DNA from: Hyphomicrobiales bacterium
GTDB lineage: Bacteria; Pseudomonadota; Alphaproteobacteria; Rhodospirillales; JACKKN01
Assembly: GCA_024236415.1 (NCBI GenBank)
Contig: JACKKN010000006.1
Coordinates: 248,001 to 312,000, forward strand
Length of the DNA: 64,000 nt
Direction of reading: 5' to 3'
The notes beneath the pieces were generated by a model. It saw only the letters and a list, made by a program, of their open reading frames with translations, did not search any database and was not told the origin of the DNA. A program made the position numbers and the translations under genes. Of the stretch, positions 23,581 to 32,167 are shown in pieces; within the stretch, counting starts at the first letter, position 1; each line of letters begins with the position of its first letter.

Positions 23581-25101
23581 CTAGGCTTCGGGTTCGTAGT
23601 CGCCGTCGACCAGCTTGCGGCGCAGGATCTTGCCGACGGGGGATTTGGGCACGGCCCGGATGAACACATAGTCGCGGGGTCGCTTGAAGGCGGCAAGGTC
23701 GCTTTCCAGGCACCAGGCGTCCAGGGCCGCCGCGTCCACGGCGCCGCGGCGGGTGACGAAGGCCGTCACCTGCTGCCCCCAGCGCGGGTGCGGCAGGCCG
23801 ACCACGGCCACCTCGGCCACGGATTGGTGCAGGGACAGCACGCTCTCGATCTCGGCCGGCAGGATGTTCTCGCCGCCCGAGATGATCATGTCGTCGGTGC
23901 GCCCGGTGACGAACAGGTCGCCGTCGCCGTCCCAATAGCCCACGTCGCCGGTGAAGTACCAGCCGCCGCGCAGGGCCTTGGCGTCGGCGTCGGGCCGGTT
24001 CCAGTAGCCGGCGAAGGACTCGTCGCCGTCCAGGGCGGCGATGATCTGCCCCTCCTCGCCCGGCGCGGCCAGGTCGTCGGGGTCGTCGGTGGTCAGCCCG
24101 ACCACCCTGATCTCCTGGTTCAGGCCCGCCTTGCCGGCCGAGCCGGGCTTGGCCACGGCGTCGGGCTCGATGGTGAAGGTGTAGATCTCGGACGAGCCGT
24201 AGTGGTTGACGAACAGCTCGGGCCGGAAGGCGGCGTCGCACCGCTGCAGCAGGCCGTCGGTCATGGCCTGCCCGGCGAAGCCCAGCTTGCGCACCGACGA
24301 GACGTCGGCGCCGGCGAAGGCGTCGCAGGCCAGCAGGTCGTGGTACAGGGTCGGCACCAGATAGAGGTTGGTGACCCGGTGGCGCGCGATCAGGTCCAGC
24401 GCCGCCGCCGGGTCGAACTGGCGCTGGCACACGAAGTGGCCGTTGATGAGGACCGACGCCAGCAGCGAGCGCACCCCCATGGTGTGGTACAGCGGCATGA
24501 CCCCCAGGGTCACCTCGCCGCGGGCGTACCGGTTCTGGGCCACGTGGGCCAGGGCGGCGGCACGCTCGGCGCCGTGGCTGCGCGGCACGCCCTTGCCACG
24601 CCCGGTGGTGCCCGAGGTGTAGAGCATGACCGACTTGTCGCCCACGGCGGCGCGCGGCTCGGCCGCGGCCGGGGCGGCCAGGAAGGCGTCCCAGTCCAGG
24701 GTGGCGCCGGCGGCGCCGTCCAGGCCGACGCGGGGCAGGGCCGCCGCCGCCGCGGCGCCCGATACCGCGGCCGCCGTCTCGGGCTGGAAGAACAGGGCGC
24801 GGGCGCCGGCGTCGGCCAGCACGTAGTCCAACTCCTCGGGCTTGGCGCGCCAGTTCAGCGGCGTGATCACCAGGCCCGCCACCTGGCAGGCCATGTGCAG
24901 GGTCGCCGCCTGGTGGCGGTTCTGCAGCACCGTCACCACATGGTCGCCCCGGGCCAGGCCCAGGGCGTCCAGGCCGCCGACGGCGCGCAGCACGGCGTCG
25001 CGCCACTGGCCGTAGGTCCAGGTCAGATCGCCGTCCGAGATGGCCGGGGCGTCGGGCATGCGCAGGGCGCTGGCCAGCAGGGTCCGTCCCAGGTCGAACA
25101 T
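23581..25101 (-). CDS. Acyl-CoA synthetase (AMP-forming ligase)
   Basis: A 506-residue class I adenylate-forming enzyme that activates a carboxylic acid to its CoA thioester. Visible motifs are the phosphate loop MLYTSGTTGRGKGVPRSH (about residue 160), the NHYGSSEIYTF motif, GGWYFTGDVGYWDGDGDLFVTGR, and the C-terminal catalytic lysine in PVGKILRRKL. The ATG at 25101 starts two bases before the 2Fe-2S subunit stop is reached. Benzoate-, cyclohexane- or crotonobetaine-type acids are possible substrates; the sequence does not decide. Confidence 0.9.
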   Translation of the reverse strand: MFDLGRTLLASALRMPDAPAISDGDLTWTYGQWRDAVLRAVGGLDALGLARGDHVVTVLQNRHQAATLHMACQVAGLVITPLNWRAKPEELDYVLADAGARALFFQPETAAAVSGAAAAAALPRVGLDGAAGATLDWDAFLAAPAAAEPRAAVGDKSVMLYTSGTTGRGKGVPRSHGAERAAALAHVAQNRYARGEVTLGVMPLYHTMGVRSLLASVLINGHFVCQRQFDPAAALDLIARHRVTNLYLVPTLYHDLLACDAFAGADVSSVRKLGFAGQAMTDGLLQRCDAAFRPELFVNHYGSSEIYTFTIEPDAVAKPGSAGKAGLNQEIRVVGLTTDDPDDLAAPGEEGQIIAALDGDESFAGYWNRPDADAKALRGGWYFTGDVGYWDGDGDLFVTGRTDDMIISGGENILPAEIESVLSLHQSVAEVAVVGLPHPRWGQQVTAFVTRRGAVDAAALDAWCLESDLAAFKRPRDYVFIRAVPKSPVGKILRRKLVDGDYEPEA

Positions 25102-25103
25102 GG

Positions 25104-25628
25104 CTACGACTCTCCTTCCTTGGCTTCCCCGCCGGCCCGGCGGCGGGCGGCGAACACCTCCTCGGCGGCGCGCAGGATGCCCTGGTACCCGGTGCAGCGG
25201 CACAGGTGCCCGGACAGGACGTCGCGGATGCGCGCGCCATCGGCGTCCGGTTCGTCCACCAGCAACTGGGTCAGGGACATGAGGATGCCCGGGGTGCAAT
25301 AGCCGCACTGCAGGGCGTGGTGGCGGCGGAAGGCGGCCTGCAGGTCGTCCAGCCCGCCGTCGGCGGCGCCCAGGCCGGCCACGGTCTCGACCGCGCATCC
25401 CTCGGCCTGCACCGCCAGCATCAGGCAGGCGCGCACGGCGCGGCCGTCGATGCGCAGGGTGCAGGCGCCGCAGACCCCGTGCTCGCATCCCACGTGGCCG
25501 TCGGTGGCGCCCAGCTCCTGGCGCAGGAAGTCGCTGAGCAGCAGGCGCGGCTCGGCCCAGCCCTCCACCGGGCGGCCGTTCAGGGTGAAGCGCAGCAAAT
25601 GGCGCCGGCCGGCCTCAAGGGTGCGCAC
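25104..25628 (-). CDS. Molybdenum hydroxylase small subunit, [2Fe-2S] (CoxS-like)
   Basis: A 174-residue iron-sulfur subunit of a xanthine dehydrogenase-type enzyme. All eight cysteines are present: Cys48, 53, 56 and 68 for the plant ferredoxin-type cluster, and Cys108, 111, 143 and 145 for the all-helical second cluster next to the molybdopterin. The start is GTG at 25628 with GGAGG 6 bases upstream; it overlaps the 3' end of the FAD subunit gene. It relays electrons between the Mo site and FAD. Confidence 0.93.
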   Translation of the reverse strand: MRTLEAGRRHLLRFTLNGRPVEGWAEPRLLLSDFLRQELGATDGHVGCEHGVCGACTLRIDGRAVRACLMLAVQAEGCAVETVAGLGAADGGLDDLQAAFRRHHALQCGYCTPGILMSLTQLLVDEPDADGARIRDVLSGHLCRCTGYQGILRAAEEVFAARRRAGGEAKEGES

Positions 25629-26442
25629 GGGCAACCTCCTCGACCATGCGCCGGCCCAGGCGGCGCACCAGCTCGCGCCGGTAGCGGGCCGTGGCGTGGA
25701 TGTCGTCGCCGGCGCCCAGGCCCCAGGCGAAGTCGTTGAGGGCGTCGTCCAGGGCGTCGCCGGCCAGGGGCGGCAGGTCGAGGGTGGCGGGCACCGCCGC
25801 CACGCCGCCCACCCCCAGGCGCACCTTTCCGTCCCGCGCCGTCGCCGCCAGGGCGACGATGGCGAAATCGCCGTGGCGCTGGCCGACCTCGCGGAAGGCC
25901 ACGCGGCCACCGGCCGGCGCCGCGGGGAAGCGGCAGGCGACCACCATCTCGTCCGCCGCCAGGGCCGTCGTCATCATGCCGGTCTGGAAGTCGGCCGCCG
26001 CCAGGACCCGCCGTCCGCGCCGGCTGCGCAGCACCACCGACCCGTCCAGGTGGCGCAGCACCAGGGGCAGCTCGGCGCTGGGGTCGGCGTGGGCGAGCGA
26101 GCCGCAGACCGTGCCCCGCTGCCGGGTCTGGTGGTGGCCGACCCAGGGCAGGGCCAGGGCCAGCAGGGGCTGGGCCGCGGCCAGGCCGGGCCAGGTCAGC
26201 AGCTCGTGCTGGGTCACGGCGGCGCCCACCTCCAGCACGCCGCCGTCCAGGGCAATGGTCCGCAGCGGCGCCAGGCGCGAGATGTCCACCAGCACCGTCG
26301 GCGAAGCGAGGCGCATGTTCAGCATGGCCACCAGGGACTGCCCGCCCGCAAGAATGCGGGCCCCGTCGCCGTGCTCGGCCAGCAGGTCGAGGGCCTCGTC
26401 CACCGTGTCGGGGCGGGCGTAATCGAAGGGCGCCGGCTTCAT
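25615..26442 (-). CDS. Molybdenum hydroxylase FAD subunit (CoxM-like)
   Basis: A 275-residue flavoprotein subunit. The FAD pyrophosphate-binding motif is AGGQSLVAMLNMRLA (about residues 32-46) and the second motif is GTVCGSLAHADPSAELP (about 110-126). The ATG overlaps the stop of the large subunit (ATGA) and its stop overlaps the small-subunit start, so the three subunits are coupled in the order L-M-S on the minus strand. Confidence 0.93.
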   Translation of the reverse strand: MKPAPFDYARPDTVDEALDLLAEHGDGARILAGGQSLVAMLNMRLASPTVLVDISRLAPLRTIALDGGVLEVGAAVTQHELLTWPGLAAAQPLLALALPWVGHHQTRQRGTVCGSLAHADPSAELPLVLRHLDGSVVLRSRRGRRVLAAADFQTGMMTTALAADEMVVACRFPAAPAGGRVAFREVGQRHGDFAIVALAATARDGKVRLGVGGVAAVPATLDLPPLAGDALDDALNDFAWGLGAGDDIHATARYRRELVRRLGRRMVEEVARAHP

Positions 26443-29369
26443 GGCCGGATCCCCAGAAAGGCCAGGATGCGCGCCCACAGGCCCGGGCGCGGCTCCGATG
26501 GGCCGCCGGCGCGCCGGGCCAGGGCCTTGAAGAACTGGTCGATCAGGGCCCGCGCCGCCCCCTCCACCAGGCGCCCGCCCACCGCCGCCACCTTGCCCGA
26601 CAGGTGCAGGGTGTAGGCGTAGGAGACCTCGGTGCCCGTGTCCGTCGGGCGCAAGGCCACCCGCCCCTCGCCCCGCGATTCCCCAAGCGGCCCCGACGCG
26701 CCACCCACCAGGCGCAGGGACCGGGGCGGGTCCATGTCGGTGAAGGCCATGTCGACGCGGAAGCGGCCCTTGACCGGGCCCACCCCCAGGGTGACCTCGC
26801 CGCGCAACCTGTCCGCGCCCGTCCGCTGGATGCCGTGGCAGCCGGGGATCACGGCGGCCAGTGCCGTTTCGTCGGTGAGGGCGGCCCAGACCGCCGCGGG
26901 CGGCGCCGGAACGGCAGCCGTCCCCCGGCCGCGCAGGGCATTGCCGTCGGGCGGCGGCGCGGGTTCGGCCCCGGGCCGCTCGTCGCCGTGCAGCAGGGCG
27001 GCGACCCGGGCCCGGGTCAGGGGCAGGGTGGTGACGTCGGTGCCCAGGGCGTCGGCCACGGCGTTGGCGATGCACACGGGGGTGGACATGCAGTTGCCCT
27101 CGCCCAGTCCCTTGGCCCCCAGGGGCGTGACCGGCGACGGGGTCGGGTCGTGCAGAATTGTCAGGTCGGGCACCTCGCAGGCCGTGGGCGGCAGGTAGTC
27201 GGCCAGGGTGCCGGCCTGGAACCGGCCGTCGGCGCCGTAGGAGAGTTCTTCCAGCAGCGCCGCACCCAGGCCGTGGGCGAAGGCGCCGGCGATCTGCCCG
27301 TCGGCCAGGGCGGGGTTCAGCAGGGTGCCGGCGTCGTGCATGGTCACGTATTTGTCCACCACCACGGCGCCGGTGTCCGGGTCCACCTCGACCCCGCAGA
27401 AGTCGAAGATGAAGCCGTGCGCGCCGGACGAGTTGACCCGGTCCTCTTCGTCCGGCTCGGTCAGCTCGGGCATGGTCCAGAAGGCGGTCTCGCGCAGGCC
27501 GGCGCCGGCCTCCTCGGGGATCGACAGCGGCGACCAGTGGGCCTTGGCCGCCGGGCGGCCGATGGCCAGGGCGTTGTCGGGGTTGTCGCGGGCGAACACC
27601 TTGCCGCCGGCGTATTCGACCTGGTCCGGGGCCACGTTCAGGTCGGCGGCGGCGATGCGGGTCAGGCGGTCGCGCAGTTTCGTCGCCGCCAGGTGGGCGG
27701 CGCCGGCCACGGCGCCGGCGAAGCGGCTGGAATAGTTGCCCGACGCGATGGACCAGGGGTCCTTGCCGGTGTCGTGGTCGGTCATCACCACCACCGTGGC
27801 CGGGTCGACGCCGAACACCTCGCCCACCACCTGGCCCAGGACCGTGCGGTGGCCCTGGCCCTGGGGCACCGACGAGGTGTTGACAGTGATGGCGCCCGAG
27901 GGGTCGAAGCTGACCGTGGCCGTGGCCAGGGCGCCGTTCTTGGGGCCGGCCCGCTCGCGCTGCTGCGGGGTCAGCAGGGTGGTGATGTAGCCCATGTTGG
28001 AGATGGATGGTTCGACCACCGCGGCGCAGCCGATTCCGTACAGGCGCCCGGCGGCGCGGGCGGCGTCGCGCCGGGCGCGCAGGTCGGCGAGCCCGCCCTC
28101 GGCCACCGCGCGGTCCAGCGAGCGCACATAGTCGCCGGAATCCAATACCGCGCCCGAGGCGGTGCGGTAGGGCATGGCGGCGCCGGGCACCAGGTTGCGC
28201 CGGCGCAGGTCGATCGGATCGAGGCCCATCCGCGCCGCCGCCAGGTCCATCAGGCGTTCCAGCGCGAAGTAGATCTGCGGCCCGCCGAAGCCGCGCATCA
28301 GCCCCGTGGGGGTCTTGTTGGTGACCACCACGCGGTTGCGGATGGCCAGGTCGGCCACGGCGTAGGCGCCGGTCATGTTGCCGTGCATGCGATAGATGGT
28401 GGCCGGCTCGGGCGCGCGCAGGAAGGCGCCGCAGTCCTCCAGCTGGTCGAAGTCCAGGGCCGTCAGGCGGCCGTCGCCGTCGAAGGCGCCGCGCAGGGTG
28501 ATCACCCGGTTGGTGGCCGATGTGGCGGCGGACAGGTGCTCCAGCCGATCCTCGATCCACTTCACCGGCCGGCCGCTGACCCGCGCCGCCACGCCCAGGG
28601 CCACCACGTAGGGAAACACCCCCTGCTTGACCCCGTAGCTGCCACCGGAATCGGGCGGCGTGCGCAGGCGCAGGCGGTTGCCGCCCACCTTCAGGGCCCG
28701 GGCCATGATGGTGTGCAGGGTGTAGGGCCCCTGGAAGTTGGCGGTGATGTCGAACAGGTCCTCGCCGCCGTGGTACTGGGCGATGACGCCGTAGCATTCC
28801 AGCGGCGTGCAGGAGTTGCGCGGGTAGGCGACGGTGGTCTCGAGCACATGGACGGCGGCGGCGAAGGCGGCCTCGGGGTCGCCGTAGCGGAAGGCGCGTT
28901 CGTGCAGCACGTTGCCCGCCGTGCCCGGGTGCAGGCGCGGCGCGTCCGGTTCGGCCGCCGCCACCGGGTCCACCACCGCCGGCAGGGGGTCGTAGCGCAC
29001 GTCGATGGCGTCCAGGGCGTCCTCGGCCAGGTAGCGGTCGCGCGCCACCACGATGGCCACCGGCTCGCCGACGTAGCGCACCCGGTCCACGGCCAGGGCG
29101 TATTGCGGCGCGTCCACCTTGACCCCGGTGATGAAGGGCGTCGAATGGGCGCGGACGTCGGCCCCGGTGATCACCGCGACCACGCCCGGCATGGCCTCGG
29201 CCCGGGCCGTGTCCAGGCGGGCGATCTCGGCATGGGCCAGGGGCGCGCGCAGGAAGGCGGCGTGGCAGGTGCCCGGCGGCACCGGCAGATCGTCCACGAA
29301 CCGGCCCTGGCCGCGCAGCAGCGACAGGTCCTCGACCCGTTCGACCGGCTTCCCCAGCCAGCTTCCCAT
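26439..29369 (-). CDS. Molybdenum hydroxylase large subunit fused to a CoxG-like domain
   Basis: A 976-residue Mo-cofactor subunit. Residues 1 to about 790 are a xanthine dehydrogenase/CoxL-type chain (GSWLGKPVERVEDLSLLRGQGRF opening, TGLMRGFGGPQ, GAKGLGEG with the catalytic glutamate). Residues of about 815-955 form an extra SRPBCC domain of the CoxG type, normally a separate membrane-recruiting protein. It ends with WARILAFLGIRP, which could be an amphipathic anchor. The CO dehydrogenase loop VAYRCSFR is absent, so it is not a form I CODH. The start at 29369 has GGGGAGG upstream. The substrate is unknown, presumably a ring or aldehyde hydroxylation. Confidence 0.9.
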   Translation of the reverse strand: MGSWLGKPVERVEDLSLLRGQGRFVDDLPVPPGTCHAAFLRAPLAHAEIARLDTARAEAMPGVVAVITGADVRAHSTPFITGVKVDAPQYALAVDRVRYVGEPVAIVVARDRYLAEDALDAIDVRYDPLPAVVDPVAAAEPDAPRLHPGTAGNVLHERAFRYGDPEAAFAAAVHVLETTVAYPRNSCTPLECYGVIAQYHGGEDLFDITANFQGPYTLHTIMARALKVGGNRLRLRTPPDSGGSYGVKQGVFPYVVALGVAARVSGRPVKWIEDRLEHLSAATSATNRVITLRGAFDGDGRLTALDFDQLEDCGAFLRAPEPATIYRMHGNMTGAYAVADLAIRNRVVVTNKTPTGLMRGFGGPQIYFALERLMDLAAARMGLDPIDLRRRNLVPGAAMPYRTASGAVLDSGDYVRSLDRAVAEGGLADLRARRDAARAAGRLYGIGCAAVVEPSISNMGYITTLLTPQQRERAGPKNGALATATVSFDPSGAITVNTSSVPQGQGHRTVLGQVVGEVFGVDPATVVVMTDHDTGKDPWSIASGNYSSRFAGAVAGAAHLAATKLRDRLTRIAAADLNVAPDQVEYAGGKVFARDNPDNALAIGRPAAKAHWSPLSIPEEAGAGLRETAFWTMPELTEPDEEDRVNSSGAHGFIFDFCGVEVDPDTGAVVVDKYVTMHDAGTLLNPALADGQIAGAFAHGLGAALLEELSYGADGRFQAGTLADYLPPTACEVPDLTILHDPTPSPVTPLGAKGLGEGNCMSTPVCIANAVADALGTDVTTLPLTRARVAALLHGDERPGAEPAPPPDGNALRGRGTAAVPAPPAAVWAALTDETALAAVIPGCHGIQRTGADRLRGEVTLGVGPVKGRFRVDMAFTDMDPPRSLRLVGGASGPLGESRGEGRVALRPTDTGTEVSYAYTLHLSGKVAAVGGRLVEGAARALIDQFFKALARRAGGPSEPRPGLWARILAFLGIRP

Positions 29370-29484
29370 GTGCGCCGTGCCTCCCCGTGTCACGCTTGTC
29401 GTTCCGGGGGATGGGTCCCCGAATCGCGTGCTCACGGCATCATAGTGCGCCTTGCCGCGGCGCGGAACGGTCCGATTGCCGGGC

Positions 29485-30381
29485 TCAGGTGTCCGGCCCG
29501 TCGCCCTCGACGATCCGCTGCAGCACCGGGAAGTACTCGCGGCCGAAGCCGGCGGCGCTGGTGCGCTCCAGGATCGCCTTGGCCAGGGCGGCGCCGTAGG
29601 CCTGGACGCCGCATTGCGCGGCCAGCTCCAGGGCGTAGGTGACGTCCTTGATGGCGTAGTCTGTGGCGAAGGCGCCCACCGGGAAGGTGCGCGGCACCAT
29701 GGCCTTCATGCCGTGGTTGCGCAGGGCGAAGCTGTCGCCCGACCCCTTGGCCAGGGTCTCGGCCAGCAACTGGCGGTCGACCCCGGCGCGCTCGCCGATG
29801 GTCAGGCCCTCGGCCACGGCGACGACCACCTGGAACAGGATCATGTTGTTGACCAGCTTGACCACCTGGCCCGTGCCGACGCCGCCGCAGTGGGTGATGT
29901 CCGTGGCCGCCGCCGCCAGCAGCGGGCGCAGGCGGGCGAAGGTGGTGTCGTCGCCGCCGACCATGATGCTGAGCGTGCCGTCGATGGCCGCCTGGCGGGT
30001 GCGCGCCACCGGCGCGTCGGCGAAGTCGATGCCTTTCTCCGCCAGCCGTTCGGCGACCCTGCGCGCCGTCGCCACCGGGCAGGTGCTGAGGTCCACCACC
30101 GTCTGCCCGGCGCGGCCGTGGGCCAGCAGGCCGCCGGGGCCCAGGACGGTGGCCTCCACCTCGGGCCCGCCGGGCAGGGAGAGGAAGATGATGTCGGCCG
30201 CCGCCGCCACCTGGGCCAGGTCATCGGCCACCTTGGCGCCGTCGGCGGCCAGGCGCGCCACCGGGTCCGGGTTCAGGTCGAACACGGTCGTGGGGCCCGG
30301 GTTGGCCTTCAGGATGTTGCGGCAAATGGGCTCGCCCATGACGCCCAGGCCGACGAAGCCCAGGGCCGGTGCTGTGGCCAT
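29485..30381 (-). CDS. NAD(P)-dependent beta-hydroxyacid dehydrogenase (3-hydroxyisobutyrate dehydrogenase family)
   Basis: A 298-residue protein with the N-terminal Rossmann motif GFVGLGVMG (about residues 8-16), the substrate motif DAPVARTRQAAIDGTLSIMVGG and the catalytic lysine in GTGQVVKLVNN (near residue 172). Candidates are 3-hydroxyisobutyrate dehydrogenase or tartronate-semialdehyde reductase. The usual DAPVSGG is changed to DAPVARTR, so the substrate may differ. It lies between an aldehyde dehydrogenase and the Mo hydroxylase genes on the same strand. Confidence 0.88.
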   Translation of the reverse strand: MATAPALGFVGLGVMGEPICRNILKANPGPTTVFDLNPDPVARLAADGAKVADDLAQVAAAADIIFLSLPGGPEVEATVLGPGGLLAHGRAGQTVVDLSTCPVATARRVAERLAEKGIDFADAPVARTRQAAIDGTLSIMVGGDDTTFARLRPLLAAAATDITHCGGVGTGQVVKLVNNMILFQVVVAVAEGLTIGERAGVDRQLLAETLAKGSGDSFALRNHGMKAMVPRTFPVGAFATDYAIKDVTYALELAAQCGVQAYGAALAKAILERTSAAGFGREYFPVLQRIVEGDGPDT

Positions 30382-30415
30382 GATTTCCTCCCTTGTCGGT
30401 TTTGCGCCGGGCGGC

Positions 30416-31867
30416 CTATCCCTCCAGGCCGCCCAGGTAGATGCTCTTGGTCTGCTGATAGGCGCGCAGCCCCTGCAGCCCCTTCTCGCGCCCCAGACCG
30501 CTGTCCTTGAAGCCGCCGAAGGGGCTGGCGATGCTCAGCTCCTTGTAGGTGTTGATCCATACCGTGCCGGCCTTGACCCGGCGCGCCACCCGCCAGGCCT
30601 TGGCCAGGTCCCGTGTCCACAGGCCGCAGGCCAGGCCATAGACCGTGTCGTCGGCCAGGGCCACCAGGTCGTCCTCGCCGTCGAAGGGCAGGGCCACCAG
30701 CACGCCGCCGAAGATCTCCTCCTGGCAGACCCGGGACTCGTGGTCCAGGCCGTCGATCACGGTCGGCAGGTAGTAGGCGCCGCCGGCCAGGGCCGGGTCG
30801 TCGGGGCGGGCACCGCCCAGCAGCACGCGCCCGCCCTCGCCGCGGGCCAAGTCGACATAGCCCTCGACCCGCTCGCGCTGCGCGAACGAGGCCATGGGCC
30901 CGATGTCGCTGTTGGGGTCCCGCGCCGGGCCCACGCGCAGGGCGGCGCCGGCGGCAACCACCCGCTGCACCACCTGGTCGTACACCGGCCGCTGCACGAA
31001 CAGGCGCGAGCCGGCGACGCAGGACTGGCCGCCCGAGCCGAAGATGGCCGACGCCACGCCGCGGGCCGCCGCGTCCAGGTCGGCGTCGGCGAAGACCACG
31101 TTGGGCGACTTGCCGCCCAGCTCCAGCACCACTGGCAGGAACCGCGGCGCCGCGGCGGCGGCGATGGCGCGCCCGGTGGCGGTGCCGCCGGTGAACGACA
31201 CCATGCCGACCCCGGGGTGGGTGACCAGGGCCTCGCCCACGCCGCGGCCGCCGGGCAGCACGCTGAGCAGGCCGGCGGGCAGCCCGGCGTCGGCGAACGC
31301 CCGGGCCAGCTCGAGGGAGACCAGGGTGGTCAGTTCCGACGGTTTCAGCACCACCGCATTCCCCGCCGCCAGGGCCGGGGCCAGCTTTTGCGCCCCCATG
31401 GTCAGGGGCGAATTCCAGGGTGTCATGGCGGCGACCACGCCGAACGGCTCGTGGGTGGTCACGGCCAGGTAGTCGCCCCGCGGCGGCGGCACCGCGCCCT
31501 CCATGGTCTCGCACACGGCGGCGAAGTAGCGCACGATGCCGGCCGCGGCGGTGGCCTGGCCGCGCGATTCCTTCAGGGTCTTGCCGTTCTCGGCGGTCTG
31601 CAGGTCGGCCAGGGTCTCGGCCCGCTCAACGATCAGGCGCGCGGCCTGGTACAGCACGTCGGCGCGCCGGTGCGGCGGCCGGCGGTGCCAGCCGGACTCG
31701 TCGACGGCCCGGGCGCCGGCGCGCACGGCCGCGTCCACCTGGTCCAGGGATGCCTCGTTGACCGTGCCGACCAGGGACCCGTCCACCGGGTCCTCGATGC
31801 GCAGGGCCGGACCCGCGCCCGGTGTCCAGTCCCCGGCCAGCAGGATGGGCGTCGATGCCGCTGTCAT
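30416..31867 (-). CDS. NAD(P)-dependent aldehyde dehydrogenase
   Basis: A 483-residue enzyme of the ALDH superfamily with general-base Glu249 in VVLELGGKSPN and nucleophile Cys283 in GGQSCVAGSRLF; the conserved Asn lies in MTPWNSPL near residue 152. The ATG at 31867 follows GAGGGG. The frame is open further upstream but without a binding site. It appears to be the first gene of a minus-strand operon that ends with the enoyl-CoA hydratase, and is divergent from glgE. Confidence 0.93.
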   Translation of the reverse strand: MTAASTPILLAGDWTPGAGPALRIEDPVDGSLVGTVNEASLDQVDAAVRAGARAVDESGWHRRPPHRRADVLYQAARLIVERAETLADLQTAENGKTLKESRGQATAAAGIVRYFAAVCETMEGAVPPPRGDYLAVTTHEPFGVVAAMTPWNSPLTMGAQKLAPALAAGNAVVLKPSELTTLVSLELARAFADAGLPAGLLSVLPGGRGVGEALVTHPGVGMVSFTGGTATGRAIAAAAAPRFLPVVLELGGKSPNVVFADADLDAAARGVASAIFGSGGQSCVAGSRLFVQRPVYDQVVQRVVAAGAALRVGPARDPNSDIGPMASFAQRERVEGYVDLARGEGGRVLLGGARPDDPALAGGAYYLPTVIDGLDHESRVCQEEIFGGVLVALPFDGEDDLVALADDTVYGLACGLWTRDLAKAWRVARRVKAGTVWINTYKELSIASPFGGFKDSGLGREKGLQGLRAYQQTKSIYLGGLEG

Positions 31868-32167
31868 GGCGTTCCCCTCGGTGGTGTGGTGGCCGATGGC
31901 GCCGCCGCAGGCCCATGGGCGCTGCCGCGACGGCACTGCATGTCGTAGGTGGCCCGGTGCCATCTGTCAACGCGCCCGCGGAACGGTGGAAAACGCCGCC
32001 GCGGTCGATAACGCCTTGAAAAGGGCCCGGACGGGTCGATATTCTGCACGGAGAAGCCGCCGGGGAGGCGGCCAGGGGGCCCACGCCTTGACGTCTCGAA
32101 GGGAAGGTCGGTCACAGGGGCACGCGCCCGCGTCACCGATTCTGCATGACCTCCAGAGGGGTTGACC
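31868..32167. other. Divergent intergenic region between aldehyde dehydrogenase and glgE
   Basis: Three hundred bases without a gene, expected to hold promoters for both directions. No strong consensus promoter or palindrome was seen. A short direct repeat GGTCGATA occurs near 32003 and 32034. Confidence 0.5.

Noticed and set aside
26439..29369. Form I carbon monoxide dehydrogenase large subunit
   Set aside because: The active-site loop VAYRCSFR is absent; the site reads MRGFGGPQ. It is another member of the molybdenum hydroxylase family.
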